In this document: positions 22,802-36,156 of the stretch, in pieces
Position numbering within the stretch: position 1 is the first letter of the stretch
How the letters are laid out: every line of letters begins with the position of its first letter
Source of the DNA: Ignelater luminosus
Lineage: Eukaryota > Arthropoda > Insecta > Coleoptera > Elateridae
Assembly: GCA_011009095.1 (NCBI GenBank)
Contig: VTPC01090434.1
Location: 218,480 to 282,479 of the forward strand
Direction of reading: 5' to 3'
Length of the DNA: 64,000 bases
The notes under the pieces: generated by a model
Told to the model about the DNA's origin: nothing
Databases searched by the model: none
What the model saw: the letters and a program-made list of their open reading frames with translations, nothing else
Translations under genes and position numbers: made by a program

Positions 22802-25800
22802 TACGTATCTGTAGGATTTCTAATTTCCTTAAGAAAGGAATAGCACCATTCACCTAGGATTATTTATTACTGGTTGTACTTTTTTGATTCAATAAGGCAT
22901 TATATTGAAAATGGTTACCGCAAACTTGTATTAACTAATTTTTACACTACCTCAATGAATCACTGTCCGATCTGCAAATCAAATTGATTAAAAACAAGTC
23001 TAGAAAGATGATTTAAGTTTTACGTGATTATGATAAATGCTCCATGCAGCTTTTTGTTATATAATACCAATAATCAGTAAATTCTAATATTTCTGCTTTG
23101 GTTTATTGGGTTCCACATTTCAAAACACGAAATTGTACTCCTTTTTTCTTTATTTAACATTTTTATTCGCTTATATTTAATTTAATACTAAAGATAAAAT
23201 AAGAAGTAAAAAGTGTATGTTCAGAATATAATAACAAACCCTTAATTCAGATTCTGACACTAATACGAATACAAGTTGTTGTAACATGTGTCAGCTTAAT
23301 AAAAGATTAAAATTTGATCATACTAATAAAAAGGTGATTGCACAGAAATTTTTCATTATTTTAAATAAATCAGGTTGTGTCGAAATCAGATCATTAAACA
23401 AATACATTAAGTTTTTAACACTTCTTTTAAGGAGGTTAATTTTCAAAATATTCCTTTATCCTTTTTTTAACATGAAATCTCGTTTTATTATCGACGTATT
23501 TTTCCTTTTCTATAGTATTTCTAACAACAAAAATATTTTTAGACAGACACAAGCAGGGCGTAAAAACGAATTCTTGTAATCCTAAGTAGGATTAGCGTCA
23601 ATTTAAGTTCTTAAATGTCCCCTACATTTTTTAACGAAGTCTATAAGAGCTTTTGTTCTGCTCTTGTGTACTGTATTAACGAGTTAGTTTACTTACGATT
23701 AAATAACATCTATTTAAATATTATTACTAACTTAATCAGAAACGTAAAAACCTTTTCTCTTTCTGAGAAATCTTATTGTATAAAAAATCACAATACCTTT
23801 TTGGATGTCTTATTGTAACAATGCACAAACAACTGAAAAATACCATGCGGATTTTCTTTTTGTTAAACTGAAAGTAGATCAGATTTAAGCTTACCTGCGT
23901 TATAGACATTCTTTTATTTTTAGGGATGCACTCATAGAAGAGAATTCACAAAATAATATTTGGACTTTCAACCTTGTTAGTAACAAAAAACGGATAAAAT
24001 TTCATATTTTATAACTGCGGTTTTCTAACTACATAAATGTGTAACTTTCAAAATTTTATTTCTAGAAATTAACAAATAAAAATTCAATTTCATTAACTTA
24101 TTTGACTTTATAATTTGTGAAGTTATAATTCTATTATTAAGTGAATCATTTTCTTAAATTGTATATAATACGAGGATTGTTTATTGCACTACGGGAATTG
24201 TCCAAACATACTCATCAGAGTCTATTAAACAACCATATATCAACCAGGTGTTGCCAGGTAATTAAGTAGACTTTTAATGTGTTACCGTACACAGAGACGT
24301 ATTTAGAAAAGTTGGATATTTTTCTTATAAGTATTAAATGTAGGAATACTTTTTTTGGGTGTACTAGAATATCAAATTCAGCTTTTTTTTTTGTATTTTC
24401 GATGATTTGGAAATTTTCATATTAGTTCAAATGCATTCTATTTTTTTCTTAAATACAATTACGTATTTATTACTTACGTAATTGATTTGGCTTTGGTGTG
24501 TTCCTTCCTTTAGATGTATTGACTCAGCTAGGCTGTTTTAGAAATATGAAATTAAAGAACCGGTGGGAGCTGCGTATTAAAGCGACCTACAGGAATTGCA
24601 ACACATAGCAATCACAACGAGCTTCAATAAATCCTACATCAATCAGTTCTAACTTGCTTATTCCACTACCATTACTGATTTCTAAATTGCATTTTATGAT
24701 TCATATCTAACGAATCCCTAGATTTCATCATACATAAAAAGAAGAAATATAGCACTAAGTGTCACTAAATAGAGATACAATATTACAATATTATTAACGA
24801 CAAAATGGCCCAAACAATTGATTATAATCGATTTTTTCAATTTAAGGCTGAATACTTTTCTGGTTATATTCAATAAAGATCTTTCTAGAATTGAAAGATG
24901 AATCAAAATAAAATAGCTTGCTATAGTGTGTTGCACGATAAACTGGACAGACTGAACAATTTAGTAATAAAATACTTTGTGCGTGTAAATATAAACTCGA
25001 AGCCCATCTAAATTTAAAAAAAATTATAATTACCACGTAAGGGTCTGGTCGATTTATTGCGCAACCGACTATATTATTTAAAAGTATTATTAGTTTAAAT
25101 TGTAATATTCTGATTAAATCCTAGATTTTGACAGTTGTGGTGTTGTAGGGCCGGTCGTATTTCCAAAAATCATATAGAAAGAGATACACTAAAAAAAATC
25201 ATACTCATAATAGAAATAAATGTAGAATTCTCCATCGACAAAGAATCTAGTTACTTCTATTAGTGGGATTTGTCTCTGTTACATGTTCTTAATGATGAAA
25301 AATTTATCTTAAAGGATGTCAGAAAAGGAGATTATGGAATGATAATTTTGAACAAATGCCACAGTTCAAACCAAACTCTATTTTGGCTTGCTGTGCCTAC
25401 TTATGTCTTTCCAAATCAAAATGTTTATAAATCACATTTGCACCAAGAAACGATTATCCCAAATGTGCCAATGATATTAATATTGATATCGAGAGATTTT
25501 AGTCTATGTAAAGAGAAATTCTAGATTTGGTAGCGCATTCTTCATCTTTTCCTTTAAAATTCCTTACATTGCATTTTATTATTGTTTGCAGCGTATTTCG
25601 AAGAGGCTTTAATATTCTTTATTATCATATAGGTTTTGCATGCAATGCGGCCTACAGTTAGAAATCTTCAAAAAACCTCACACGATATATTTAGATATTT
25701 TGGGCTGTTTAGATCTAGCCTTTTAGCGTGAACGTGCTAGTTTAAGAACCTCCACCGAATAAATCTATTAAAAACTGCAGCGGACCTAGTGCTTTTCAAG

Positions 25801-28800
25801 ATGACGAAAGACGTCGGATCCTGGAAAAAGGAATGTGCAAAAATAACAGAAATTGCTTCATTCTATGTGTTCACGATTTAAATCAAGAAAAATCTGTTCG
25901 ATGGATTTACAAATGTGGTGAAGAAAATCGACAACGTTGGTGTTTGGTATCTCTATCATGCATCTTCCGTTGAACCAAAAAAACGTATTCATAGCTTGTT
26001 GTACTGCATCAGAAAACTTTCCAATTTGCAAACAAGACATTTGATACGGTAAATCATGGTAAATTTACAGTTATATTTAAAATTGAAATTTTAGCATAAT
26101 TTTAATTCTGCGGAAATGTTAATTAATTAAATCATTAATTAGTAATTAGAGTTAGAATCATTGAAAAGAGACATAATTGGATTTTAAAATCTATAATCTC
26201 TAGCTAAGTGGACTTTAATTAATAACATAAAACTGAAATTTTAGGTTAATTCAACCCTTTTTCATAGTCATTTCGTCTAACACAGGCATAAAGAAAAAAA
26301 CTTTAAAAACAGAATCTGCAAATTAAACTACAAATCTTGACTGAATATAATAATTTCATCTTTAAGATCAACCATTATCAATTAATCAATTCAACTTTTT
26401 GCACTCATGTTTACCGTAAATTCAATAGCTATTGTACGGATTAATTTAAAATTCTGACTGAAAATCTTGAAATTACAGTATTAAATAATGTCTATCCAAA
26501 AGGTCTAAACAAAATTTGTGTAATCTTTTTCCTCTGGGAATGCAATAATTATAACTTAATTGTTAATGTTTTTTCTTATTTCATTAGTGGCAAACACAAT
26601 TAAAACTAAATAAAAATCGTAGCATTCCAAAACTGGTTCGATTAATAGTGCTTTGTTACCATTTTCGTGAAGGCGGCTTTTTACATTGTAGTGTGTAAGG
26701 TTGAAATCTATTTTTAATTTCTCTTTGGGGTATTCTACTCCTGCAGTAGAATATATCGTGCAGGTCATCTCCACTGATTTAATTGAAACTGTTTCTTAAG
26801 TAACATATCTGATACGTAAGAATTATGTCTTTGAATTCTTACATCTTTTTCTAAGAATACCTACCCTAATACTGGAAAATTCCCGATGGAGCATTATTTG
26901 TGGTAATTTAGTGGTTTTGATAATTAATTATGATGGAACTATTATTAATTTTTCTTTCTGAGCTAAGATAGAATCTACGACATAATACAGGGTGTTTATT
27001 GAAGGGTACACGATATGATTCAGTTTAAATTCATAAGTTTAGTGTCGTCAATTCTTAGATAATCTAAAAGGTGAGAGAGCGCGATTAAACATAAAAACAA
27101 AGAGAACGGGAAAGAAGAAGAAACGAAAATCCAAAATAAACGAGAGTGGATCAACACGAATATAGCAATTATGTCACGTCATAAATAATGTAGATGTTTT
27201 ACGCAAGTAGTTCCTAACCTCTGAATAAGCAGAACTAGAACACCAAGATAAAAAAAACGTTAACTAGATAATCTTCAAACGCTTGTATATTTCTTCTTTA
27301 TTTAACATTCAAATGGAGCAATCTTGTGTCTAATATAAAATATTTAATTATAGCGAGTAAAAACTACAAATGTCATGCAAATGAATCGAGTGGGAAAGAT
27401 TGATGGTTGCTGAAACTAGTCTTTTACAAGCTTGCATTATAAGAGCGTCTTCTAATTTGATTATCAGACTTGGAAGCTTTTAAAAAATGAACAAACATTT
27501 TACTCGAATTTTTGTGTAGATAAATTTGCTAAAACTGCAAAATCCTATTTCACTGCTAATTTTGGAAATAATAATAAAGAATAAGTAAAAGAAAAGGAAA
27601 AGAATAGCTTAGGATTTGGTCATTTATAACGTTTATAATGTAAGAAAGCCGAATATTACGGACCTGTGCAGGTCATTATGATGGGCGGAGCCCAATAGTT
27701 ATTTAAACGTATACTTCATACGCTTTTGTTATTCCTTTATAGATGGTTGTTAGTAAAAATTAATAGGTACCTACTTAATAGAAAGATATTTTGAAGATTA
27801 ATTGTTTTGCCTTTTTTGCCGTATTGTTTAAACCGGTATATTAATTAATAAAGCGGTGTAGTACAGAATACTTTTTTTGTTTCATTTAGCAATAGACTAT
27901 ACGTGTCGTATTATTCATATATGTACTAGATAGGTACGCGCAGTTTTATTTCTTTTATTCGGTAGTTCCTACCTACTTTAAACTTGATTCTTTTTGGTTT
28001 TATATTACTATATTTTTATGATTTTTTTTTATTATTAAAATAAATATGAGAATTTAGCTTTGAACTAAACGTTCTACCTACCGATTAAAATTATTCTCGT
28101 GTAAAGCGCGATTCTTCTTCTCAATTTCCTTTAAATATAGGCAAGGGAAGAAATGAAGATCAATATGTTTCACTGTTCCGCAGAAAAATTTGACTTCAGT
28201 CTAATAGCAGTCAGTAGTAGTTTAGCAAGTAGACGTCTACAGGCCCTTATTCGCTATTTCCTTCTATATAATCCTATTTTCTTACACTATGCAACCCGAA
28301 TCACCTTTGTTCTGGTAGTTATAAGCACTTAAAACCGCGTTAGTAGGCGTCGACTCGTCGTTAGAAAGGTTAACGACTACTACAGATGTCGGTGTGCTAG
28401 CCGGAGGGCGTACTTTGTTTTAACAATCTCCATTGTACTCTACCGAGAATTGAAAGTGAACTCCATATCCACCCAGCTATCCTGTCTTATCTGTAGTTTA
28501 TATTAGACATCTCTCACCATACGATAAACAATAATCCCATAATTTCTCAAATCCCGTCCTTCCGATTCCCGTATACTCTGTCGACATTTTTTGTTTTCTG
28601 GAACACCATTAAAACAAAACCAGGTATACCCGTACTTCAGCCAGTTGTGGTGTGGTACATATTTTACATTTATTTTTCGATTCCATAGCGAAAAACGTCC
28701 TGCCCAAAGGAGTCAGACTTGGTTGTGACGCTGTTTTACTGTTTCCTTGTGCTTTCCTCCTGATGCTAACTGGCGTGATTATTCTAACCCTTTTTCAAAT

Positions 28801-29803
28801 CCATGGCCAAAAAGACGTCAACAACCACTTTATATAACAAAATAACCGTGAATATGATATGATACTACTTAGACTAGTTTAGCTACAGTTTTGGTTTTTG
28901 CGACAATAACCGCTACGAGCAAAGATTTGGAAATTTCCTAGACTTCATTACAGTTTGGTCTTTTTCTTGATTTTTCTGTCTATGGATCACATATGGTGTA
29001 TGTGAGATCGTCCATATATACCGTTCAAAATTTAAAGGGCACTGCACAACACTAAGTAAATTAATTTGCATTAAATATACCGATGAATTGTAGTTTCTGT
29101 GTTTGATATACTTGGATTTGGATCAAGCTTAAATAAATGTATAGGGATTAACCGAGCCTGTTTTCACTTTAGTAACTCTGGTCACCAATATCAGCAGATA
29201 ACAGTTCTTGGTTATAGAACAAAAAAGTATTTCGATTAAACAATTAATTGACTCATGTATTTTTATTTACAAAGGTCATGCCGATTTAGAAATAACGTTT
29301 ACAAAATGTTACAAATTCTGCTTTCAGTTACGTTGTCTAAGAATTATAATGTCCCACTTCAAATTTCGAGCAGTGTATATACAGTGCAACTATACCCTAT
29401 ACTGTATATAAGGTGCGCACCATGTGAAAGATGCAATGTTGATACCAGCATGAGATCAGCTTTCTGACAATATTTTTTGCTGTTTTCTATAAAATGTTTT
29501 ATATTTTGTAAATGTCGCGTTGAAAGTTTTAATAATAGGGTTAAATTTAGTATAAATTCAATTTTTGAGATTAAACGGTACTTAGAAAAAGTTTTTATTG
29601 GAAAAACTTGGCTGTACAAAAATTAGGAAATTAAAAACAATTAACTACTAGAACTTAAACAGAATTTTTAGGGAAATACAATTAAACCAAAACTTAACAT
29701 AACAAAATAGCTAGATATAATGATATTAGAGTAACCGTTCAAATAACCCGCCATTTACAGGTAGACAATAACCTATTGTAAAAACCTTGGGTCGTGTTTC
29801 CTA
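22802..29803. other. AT-rich DNA, no gene recognised
   Basis: Seven kilobases without a supportable gene. Open frames of 60-97 codons exist but have no domain and AT-driven composition. Small items: an ACAGGGTGTTT end motif near 26988; a near-palindrome GACCTGTGCAGGTC at about 27661; a perfect palindrome GTAGACGTCTAC at 28229-28240; and a GC-richer patch at about 28320-28460. None is enough for a call. Confidence 0.55.
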
Positions 29804-30622
29804 TTATTGGGTATGGTTAAAACATACTTCAGTGATTTTATGCTTTAGATGGTCTACATTAGGATGAGTTAGACTTTAAATAAGGCCACAGGAAGAAATC
29901 ATTGGGGACTTAATCGCTGGCCACTGTATTTCTCCGTAGCGTCCAATTCAAGTTAATAGAAAAGTATTATCCAAGAATTCTCTTACCATAGCTAAACAAT
30001 GGGCTGGACACGCATCATCATTATCATGACATTATTTCATCTACTGCAAGACAGATCTTGTCCCTTAAAAGATCCCAAGTAAACTTTCGCGTTTAAGCAT
30101 CCATCAACAAAATAAGGACCGATTGTAGTATCACATAATAATCCGCACCGAACGTGCAGTCTCCGTTGATATTGCGTATGAGTATTTATCAAAAAAATGT
30201 GGATTATCAATACTCCACTATCTATGTATAATTTTGAACATGTAAACATACATTTACCTGCAAAACATATTCTTCTTAGAAAATCCATCATTAATTCGCA
30301 AAAGTCATCTTTTCCCAAAAACTATTGATGACGAAGATTTTAGTTAGCCCGCTTTGTTCGTTGATTTGGCGAACAGACAGATATTTATTTCATTATTATT
30401 ATGTTTCGTATTGTTAGCTCCATTTACCTGTCCCTAATGGTTGGAACAAACGCTTCCAAGTAGTAGTCTCAAGTTCTTGTAAAATGTTACTAACAGTTGT
30501 ATGACTTGAACGTCTGGATACGTATTTCCAAATAACTCACATGTTTGCATATTGCTGTTTCCGCTATAGAACCATTTAACGATTTGAACTGGTTTCGTAT
30601 AATCTCCTATTCATTTTCTAAA
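29804..30622 (-). pseudogene. DUF4817-type insect transposase (IS630/Tc1-like), broken
   Basis: This is a DDE-type transposase of a widespread insect family, which would cut and paste its own element. Reading downward, the N-terminal helix-turn-helix segment appears as VQIVKWFYSGNS near 30590. The central part is an open frame at 30037-30318 with FLRRICFAGKCMFT, HTQYQRRLHVRCGLL and IIGPYF-like TIGPYF. The C-terminal part is in another frame below 30020, with DDACPAHCLAMVREFLD, IGRYGEIQWPA and a final stop at 29804-29806. The first catalytic motif, normally FsDEc, reads FAGKC and so has lost its Asp. The second Asp survives in DDACPAH. The third, normally SPDlTPlD, reads SPMISSCG. Frameshifts and stops add to this. 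The terminal repeats of the parent element were not located. Confidence 0.85.
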
Positions 30623-31039
30623 TTCACAAGACTCTTAATCTTTAACTTCAATTTGACAGTTACAATATTTTAAACATTTGAAGCGGATAGTAGGAGTTAA
30701 TCTTTTGCCGCTATTGATGTTGCATTTTTGCTATGGTGCGAACCTTCATGGACATATGGTATATGCAAACCTTGTGTTAATAATTTGATATTCCCTATAC
30801 GGACTATCGCGTTTCAGACCGATATTGGTATTTTTAGTTACCTATACTACTACTATACCCCAAACGCGGTTTCGATATCTTGCAAAAACCCCTATTTCAT
30901 TTCTCCTGACGGACGCCTGTAGAAGCAAACTCAACTTTGATTGATTCAAAACAATGACGGGATGGACACCAAAACCAGTGTTCCCGCTCAAACTCTTCGA
31001 TTCTGAGCACTAAGGTGTAAACGGTCTTTTTGACTTGTG
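30623..31039. other. Spacer, no gene recognised
   Basis: This lies between the transposase relic and the LINE relic. A 64-codon plus frame at 30728-30922 shows no domain. Confidence 0.5.
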
Positions 31040-31712
31040 CCTCCCCCTCTTTAGCAGAGGGGTGACGGCTACCTTTAAAAGTCTCCTAGGACTCTACATT
31101 GGGTTCGATTCTATTTCTTATCTATATGAACGATTTAAATATCAGAATAAGTAAAACCTTTATTTGTTTTATGTAGATGACACCAATTTCTTAATTAAAA
31201 TACCAAGCAATTTAATCCTGGAAAAGAAAAAAAGAAACATCAAACATGTCAAAAACTTGGTTAACAAACTAAAAATCAAAGTTAAATAGAAACAAAATAC
31301 AGAGTCCAAAACTAGAAAACTTGTTTGAAACAACGAGGGTTAAGTGTTTAGAAATTACTATTGACAATAAAACCATCTGTGAGACACTACTTTTACGATA
31401 ATTGAAAGATTATTGTTTACAATTTATATAGGTACTTTACCAATTGCTATAGCGTACTTGTTCACAGACTTATGATGATGTGTGGCACATCTCCAGTAAC
31501 TAGGAAATATTCTTACCGCAGAACAGGCAGTGCGACTCCTTATTAAAATAAGTCAATGGGCATCTCGTCCAAAAAATAAGAAAATAGCATTTCCATCAAT
31601 CCGAATAGTGGCATGTGTTAAAGACGTACAGAGAAAGAAGAATAAATCTGTTATAAATGAGAACTCTGTTGTTTGTTACAAAAGTTTTAAAAATCTACAA
31701 AATCGAAGATAG
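31040..31712 (+). pseudogene. Decayed LINE reverse transcriptase, motif B to tail
   Basis: Degenerate RT sequence runs over about 670 bp on the plus strand. STLGSILFLIYMNDLN near 31090-31140, preceded by an in-frame stop where PQG should be, matches motif B and its follow-on. FYVDDTNFLIK near 31168-31200 is the YADD motif as YVDD, in a shifted frame. LILEKKKRNIKHVKNLVNK follows. The C-terminal segment, an open frame at about 31530-31712, carries AEQAVRLLIKI and FPSIRIVACVKDVQRKKN, matching the 'AQkraiRali...tipSiyiyecl.yv..n' tail of LINE polymerases. Frame changes and stops rule out function. The clade is uncertain. Confidence 0.8.
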
Positions 31713-32752
31713 CTGATTATATGTTTTTAAAGATTTTTATGGTTTAATATATTGTTCATTTGTCAAATCAAGTTGCAACTTGTTCTTACTATTCATTTTG
31801 TCGTTTTTTATAACTTGACGCGAGAACATAACGGGGCGCTGCTATAGACAACTTGTCACTTGAAGGATTTTTTTTGGTAATATCACAAGAATTGCACTTA
31901 GTTACTCTTACTGTACAGCGCGGCATGTATAGCACTACAGTCACATTACAAAATCTAATAAGGGATAATCTATTAACGTGTCGAGAAATTCAGAACGTTA
32001 TGGGCATCGGCAGTGGTAAAAAACTTCCAAGGCCGGCTTAAGACACAGTCTAAGAGCGCTATCTTTTTTAAAAATGCGAAAGTCGGATTGGCACTCGACT
32101 GATATTTCAAGAGAACTTGCTGTATCTAGTTTGGAGTGCGAGAGGAATAGGGACTCCTTTGGAGTCTATGCCTATATCTGGGTCCGAGAAGAACCCTCCA
32201 TGAACGCACGCGGAAAACTCTCTGACCCACGTTCAGTTGCAGTAAACATAATGTAACAGGAAAGAAAAAGAGGCAAGGGCGCAAAAACAAATCTGAACAT
32301 ACCATAATTCAGAATTAAAAAAAATCGATAGTGAAGAAAGGCCAAGAAAAGTGATGATCTTGAAGTGTCGGAAAGAAAATGATACCTATTTTTTTTAGAA
32401 AATTTTCTTACCACAAGTTTTTCGGGCGATCGAACAAAAGCGACTGAAGAAGGATTGCGTTGTATTCAACTTCACTACGACAATGTAGCCAGCAGAACAG
32501 AAAAGCCGCAAGGGGGTAGGTTTCAATTCCCTAAAGATGCAGTGATACCGTTCGAAGAGAAGGTAAGCACGTTGGCGGCAGAAACATGAAAAAAATGTTT
32601 TAAAAGTTGGTTTTCAATAATGTACATCCAATTTCTTTTTCTAATTACTGGGTTTTGAGACGTGCGTCCATGTTAACAGAAATTAGGAATCTTAGTAGTT
32701 CTGCATGTATTGATTCAAAATTATTTGGTTAAACGACACTGAAGGGCATATA
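31713..32752. other. No gene recognised
   Basis: It contains moderately less AT-rich patches (31820-32260 and 32430-32560) with open frames of ~60 codons on both strands. No domain was recognised. Confidence 0.5.
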
Positions 32753-33288
32753 TAGTAAAGTCTTCAATAAGCAGACGCTGCCTGTTCTACACTTTTTGTC
32801 CCTTTATGGAGGGTGTCCGCTTAAAAGAGAAACACCCGTGCCCTGTTATAGGAAGAAAGAAGAAATTTATATTAAAACATGTAAGAAGTAAATACAAAAA
32901 TAATGATAACAAACCAAATTAAGAAATATAAACGAGTAAACTTATAACAACATGCTGAGCATTTCAAATACAGCGAGAAGAGATGAGCTATTAGACAAAA
33001 TTAATTTCAAGAAAAGTCTGGTAAAGCAGAAGCATTTAGAACGAGAACTGCTGGTGTTAAATTTTACTATGGGAACATCAAAGCAATACGCGTAGGTTAC
33101 GTGTGTCCTGTTAAGAGAGGCTTTTGTGGATAAAAATAAGCTTTATGAACTGCCCGTGTATTTGAGAGACCGGTTAAAAGAGGCCATTTTAGCATATCTT
33201 GGTAATAGGAAAACTCTGGTTCTACAAGATTTTTTTGCTTATAGGAGGGTCCACTTATAGGGAGTATCCGTAATAGGAGGTTTTACTG
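32753..33288. mobile_element. Pogo-like (Tc1/mariner) non-autonomous remnant
   Basis: The right end reads inward as CAGTAAAACCTCCTATTACG and is followed by TA. CAGTARAACCTCTAT-type ends next to TA are typical of pogo/Tigger elements. The left candidate end, TAGTAAAGTCTTCAATAAGC, follows TA at 32751-32752 and is much decayed. Subterminal fragments such as GGGTGTCCGCTTAAAAGAG near 32813 and GGAGGGTCCACTTATAGG near 33244 are variants of the same motif at both ends. About 536 bp with no transposase. The right end is convincing, the left less so. Confidence 0.6.
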
Positions 33289-33290
33289 TA

Positions 33291-35618
33291 ACCATAACTC
33301 TGAGGCTTATAATCGCATCAGTTTCCAAGTCGATGAATGCTAGGATTCCGTTTTTGCATGTTAGATGGAAGAGGGCTCCACTCTTTGTGGCATAAGATGT
33401 TAAATTAAAAAGAAACAACAATTTTACAATTAAGATTTTCTAATTACAGTTATTGCACTAATGATGTATAATAACGCAGTGCTTCAAGTAATGTGATTAG
33501 GTATTACTGTAATGCATACCAACTGATTCATAGTTAACACTTTTTTATACATTTTCGTACACTTATAACCTGCTGTAGACATTGAATAAACTGGAATTGA
33601 TAACTCGGTGGATGTTTTGTTGTTTTGCTTCCGCAAGAATGTAGAATCATATTAACAGTAGAATCTGGTCGGGTTATCAATGCAACGCATTAGTATTGCT
33701 ATAACCTGAGTGCACTCACTCCTTTAAACAAAATGATTGGCTATCTCCGAAGAATTTTGGAATACCGGATTTTCTTATAAATGGTTTGATAACACGTAAA
33801 TATATATTCCATTATTGGCAGTTTATTAGTGCTAGCGATGCCAAAAACTTAAATATAAAAACAAGTCACTCCTTCTTTTTAGTATCGCATTTATATTGTT
33901 ATTTGTTGCGGATTCCTCAATTAAATATGATGAAATACATGCTGTATAAACAATATATTTTATTTTGATATTTTTTTGAGTACTCCCCTGTCCAATCTAA
34001 CTGAAATAAAAAAGTCTAATTATTTATTTATATAAATGTCTGGAGTTTTTGATAGTTATAGACAAGATGTGAATACCTAGCAACTTCGGTTCAAGAAGAT
34101 TAGGGCAATTAAACTGAGGTTTTATCAAAAATATGTTTCTTTTTTGCCTTGAAATAATTTGCAACTTACTGTCCAAGTCAATATACCTACCTATTTTATT
34201 GCTGATTTTTATGAGTCCAGTAAATTCTTGCAACTGCGATTTAATACTAATTTAATTAATAGCTGGACAACATAATAAGATTACATTCAATCTCGTTCTG
34301 ACCCACCACGGTAGAAAATATTATTATTATTAGACCCTAGATTCTAGGCGGAATTTTAGTTTGATGAAAAGAATTAGCATAGAGACACAAATTTGGATAT
34401 TTGTTTCAGGTAACGTAAGGTTACGAACTGAAATAAAAACCAAAAGCCCGATGCACGCCTTTACTTATCGTTTCTATTGGTAGTTAAGAATCGTAACCAT
34501 GAATAGATTTACCAATTTTTAAATCTTGATTTTTCGATAACTCCATGCCTTCTTTTTTTGGTGCTTAATTTAATAAAATATTGATGTGTGTTTTTTCCCA
34601 ATAAGTAATAAATTTGATACACCGCATCATGCATAGCAATTGTTCACTTGCAATACCTGTAAAACATCACTTAGTACTTGCCAGAATAAATAACTGCTTT
34701 ATAAAAACAAACGAAGAAAAACAAATCGTTTAAACGGTTTTAAAAAGCAAAAAACACAAAGAAAAAAAAACCAGAGCATCTTTAAACAAGGGACCTTAAT
34801 TCAATTATTTTTGTTTGAGAATGTTACAGGCGAGTGCACAATCTCATTATGATTAGTGAAAGAATAAAAGTTTAAATATGAAAACACACGGGTTTGTTAC
34901 GACGACGAAGTATTTTACGGCAAATGGGCGGTAATCGTTCCATTAGTAGTAATAACACGAATTAGAGCTACACAAGGCGGTAATAGCATGTTTAGTGTTG
35001 AACGACACGGACGGTAGCAAAGCGGCAGCAACGTCTTGTTAGGAAACCGCAGAACTAGAGCTCGTTGATTACAGGTTTGGCTAAATGGAGCACCTCCCAA
35101 CTTGTCATTACGTCTTAGTTTTCTGTCTGAATAATAAAGACATGCTTGGATGCGTGTGAAATACCAACTTCATTCAATTCAATCTTTCTCAGTTTACAAG
35201 TTCATTAGAATATCATTTCCTTACATACTGGAAGTTTTTGAAAATTCTAAGGACTTTTGTTTTCGATAAATTAGTGTTTTCAAAATGATCCGCTGAAAAC
35301 AATTAACTACACATTGCGAATTTATATGAATTTTTTAAAACAACTAAAACTAATTTCTCGAAATTCTAAAATCACTTTTACGTGTCAACAATTTTTTGCT
35401 TTATTTAAATAACCAAGATGGGGACACCACGTATCAATTAAAAATGGCGTCGCTAAGTGTCGAGATGGTTTAAATCGATTAAAACCAGAGTTTTGTTTAT
35501 TATTATTTCTAGATGTTCATCTTTTTGAAGATATCAGCTTTTCACATAACCTCATATTACATAGAATTTGAATTTAGATTTAACAGCAAATGGAGAAATT
35601 GACAATGGATCTAACAAC
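33291..35618. other. AT-rich DNA with one GC-richer open stretch
   Basis: Mostly AT-rich with no gene. Between about 34915 and 35178 the minus strand is open for ~87 codons and noticeably less AT-rich than its surroundings. It includes GGAPFSQTCNQRALVL and CRSTLNMLLPPC. I recognise no domain and see no clear splice signals. It could be an exon, a conserved non-coding element or TE debris. Confidence 0.4.
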
Positions 35619-35746
35619 AATGTCATTTAATCTGCTATCAGGATTTGAACTATAGAGAATAAATAAAAATCACAAAGTAAGATTGTCTTTATTCCATTAA
35701 ACAAAAACATTAAAAAATCTTGATAGTTAGCATTAAATGACATTGT
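35619..35746. repeat. ~128-bp inverted repeat (30-nt stem, ~68-nt loop)
   Basis: The left arm 35619-35646 (ATGTCATTTAATCTGCTATC) and right arm 35715-35746 are reverse complements apart from a 2-nt indel and a few mismatches. Pairing stops abruptly at both outer edges. It may be a MITE-like remnant or a hairpin-forming transcript; no target duplication was evident. Confidence 0.65.
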
Positions 35747-36033
35747 ACACCTCTTAGTGGACGTAAACGGAAAAGTCTAAATTCAGTCAATGGACTGCGG
35801 ACAAATGATAAATAATGTACAATTAAATAACAATTTTAAACGAAGTGAAGAGAAAAAGAAATTTATTAATTGTGAACATTATTACCACGTAGTATGTTCC
35901 AGTTGTGTAATCCTATTCTCTACAATCCCTATTGTGTTTTGTTTTCAATTGTAATAAATTAATATCAATTATGTTCTAGTTCAAGATTAGTAGATCCATC
36001 AACAATAAAAGATGTATCAAACACTTCAAAGCG

Positions 36034-36156
36034 CTAACGTTTGATTCTAAATCGAACAGGATAAATTATAAAAGGTAATGGGCCCAGTACGAATCCTTGC
36101 GGAACGCCACAGTTCACTCAGACTGTCTTGTGCCTTCTAAATGTTATTTTATAATT
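36034..36156 (-). pseudogene. LINE reverse transcriptase scrap (GVPQG motif), minus strand
   Basis: A minus-strand frame carries NCGVPQGFVLGPLPFIIY, RT motif B and its follow-on, and stops at 36034-36036. The preceding KITFRRHK fits the '...R.q.v.v' strand before motif B but is separated by a stop. The catalytic YADD is not found. It may be the best-preserved bit of a longer minus-strand relic reaching to about 36.8 kb, where no motif is clear. Confidence 0.65.

Noticed and set aside
22218..22843. Two 180-codon frames across the gap
   Set aside because: Most codons are undetermined bases; the frames are artefacts of the N run.
25858..26040. Possible transposase fragment on minus strand
   Set aside because: A faint resemblance to the RLxxCIExxGxH-type tail of DDE transposases was not supported by any catalytic or flanking motif.
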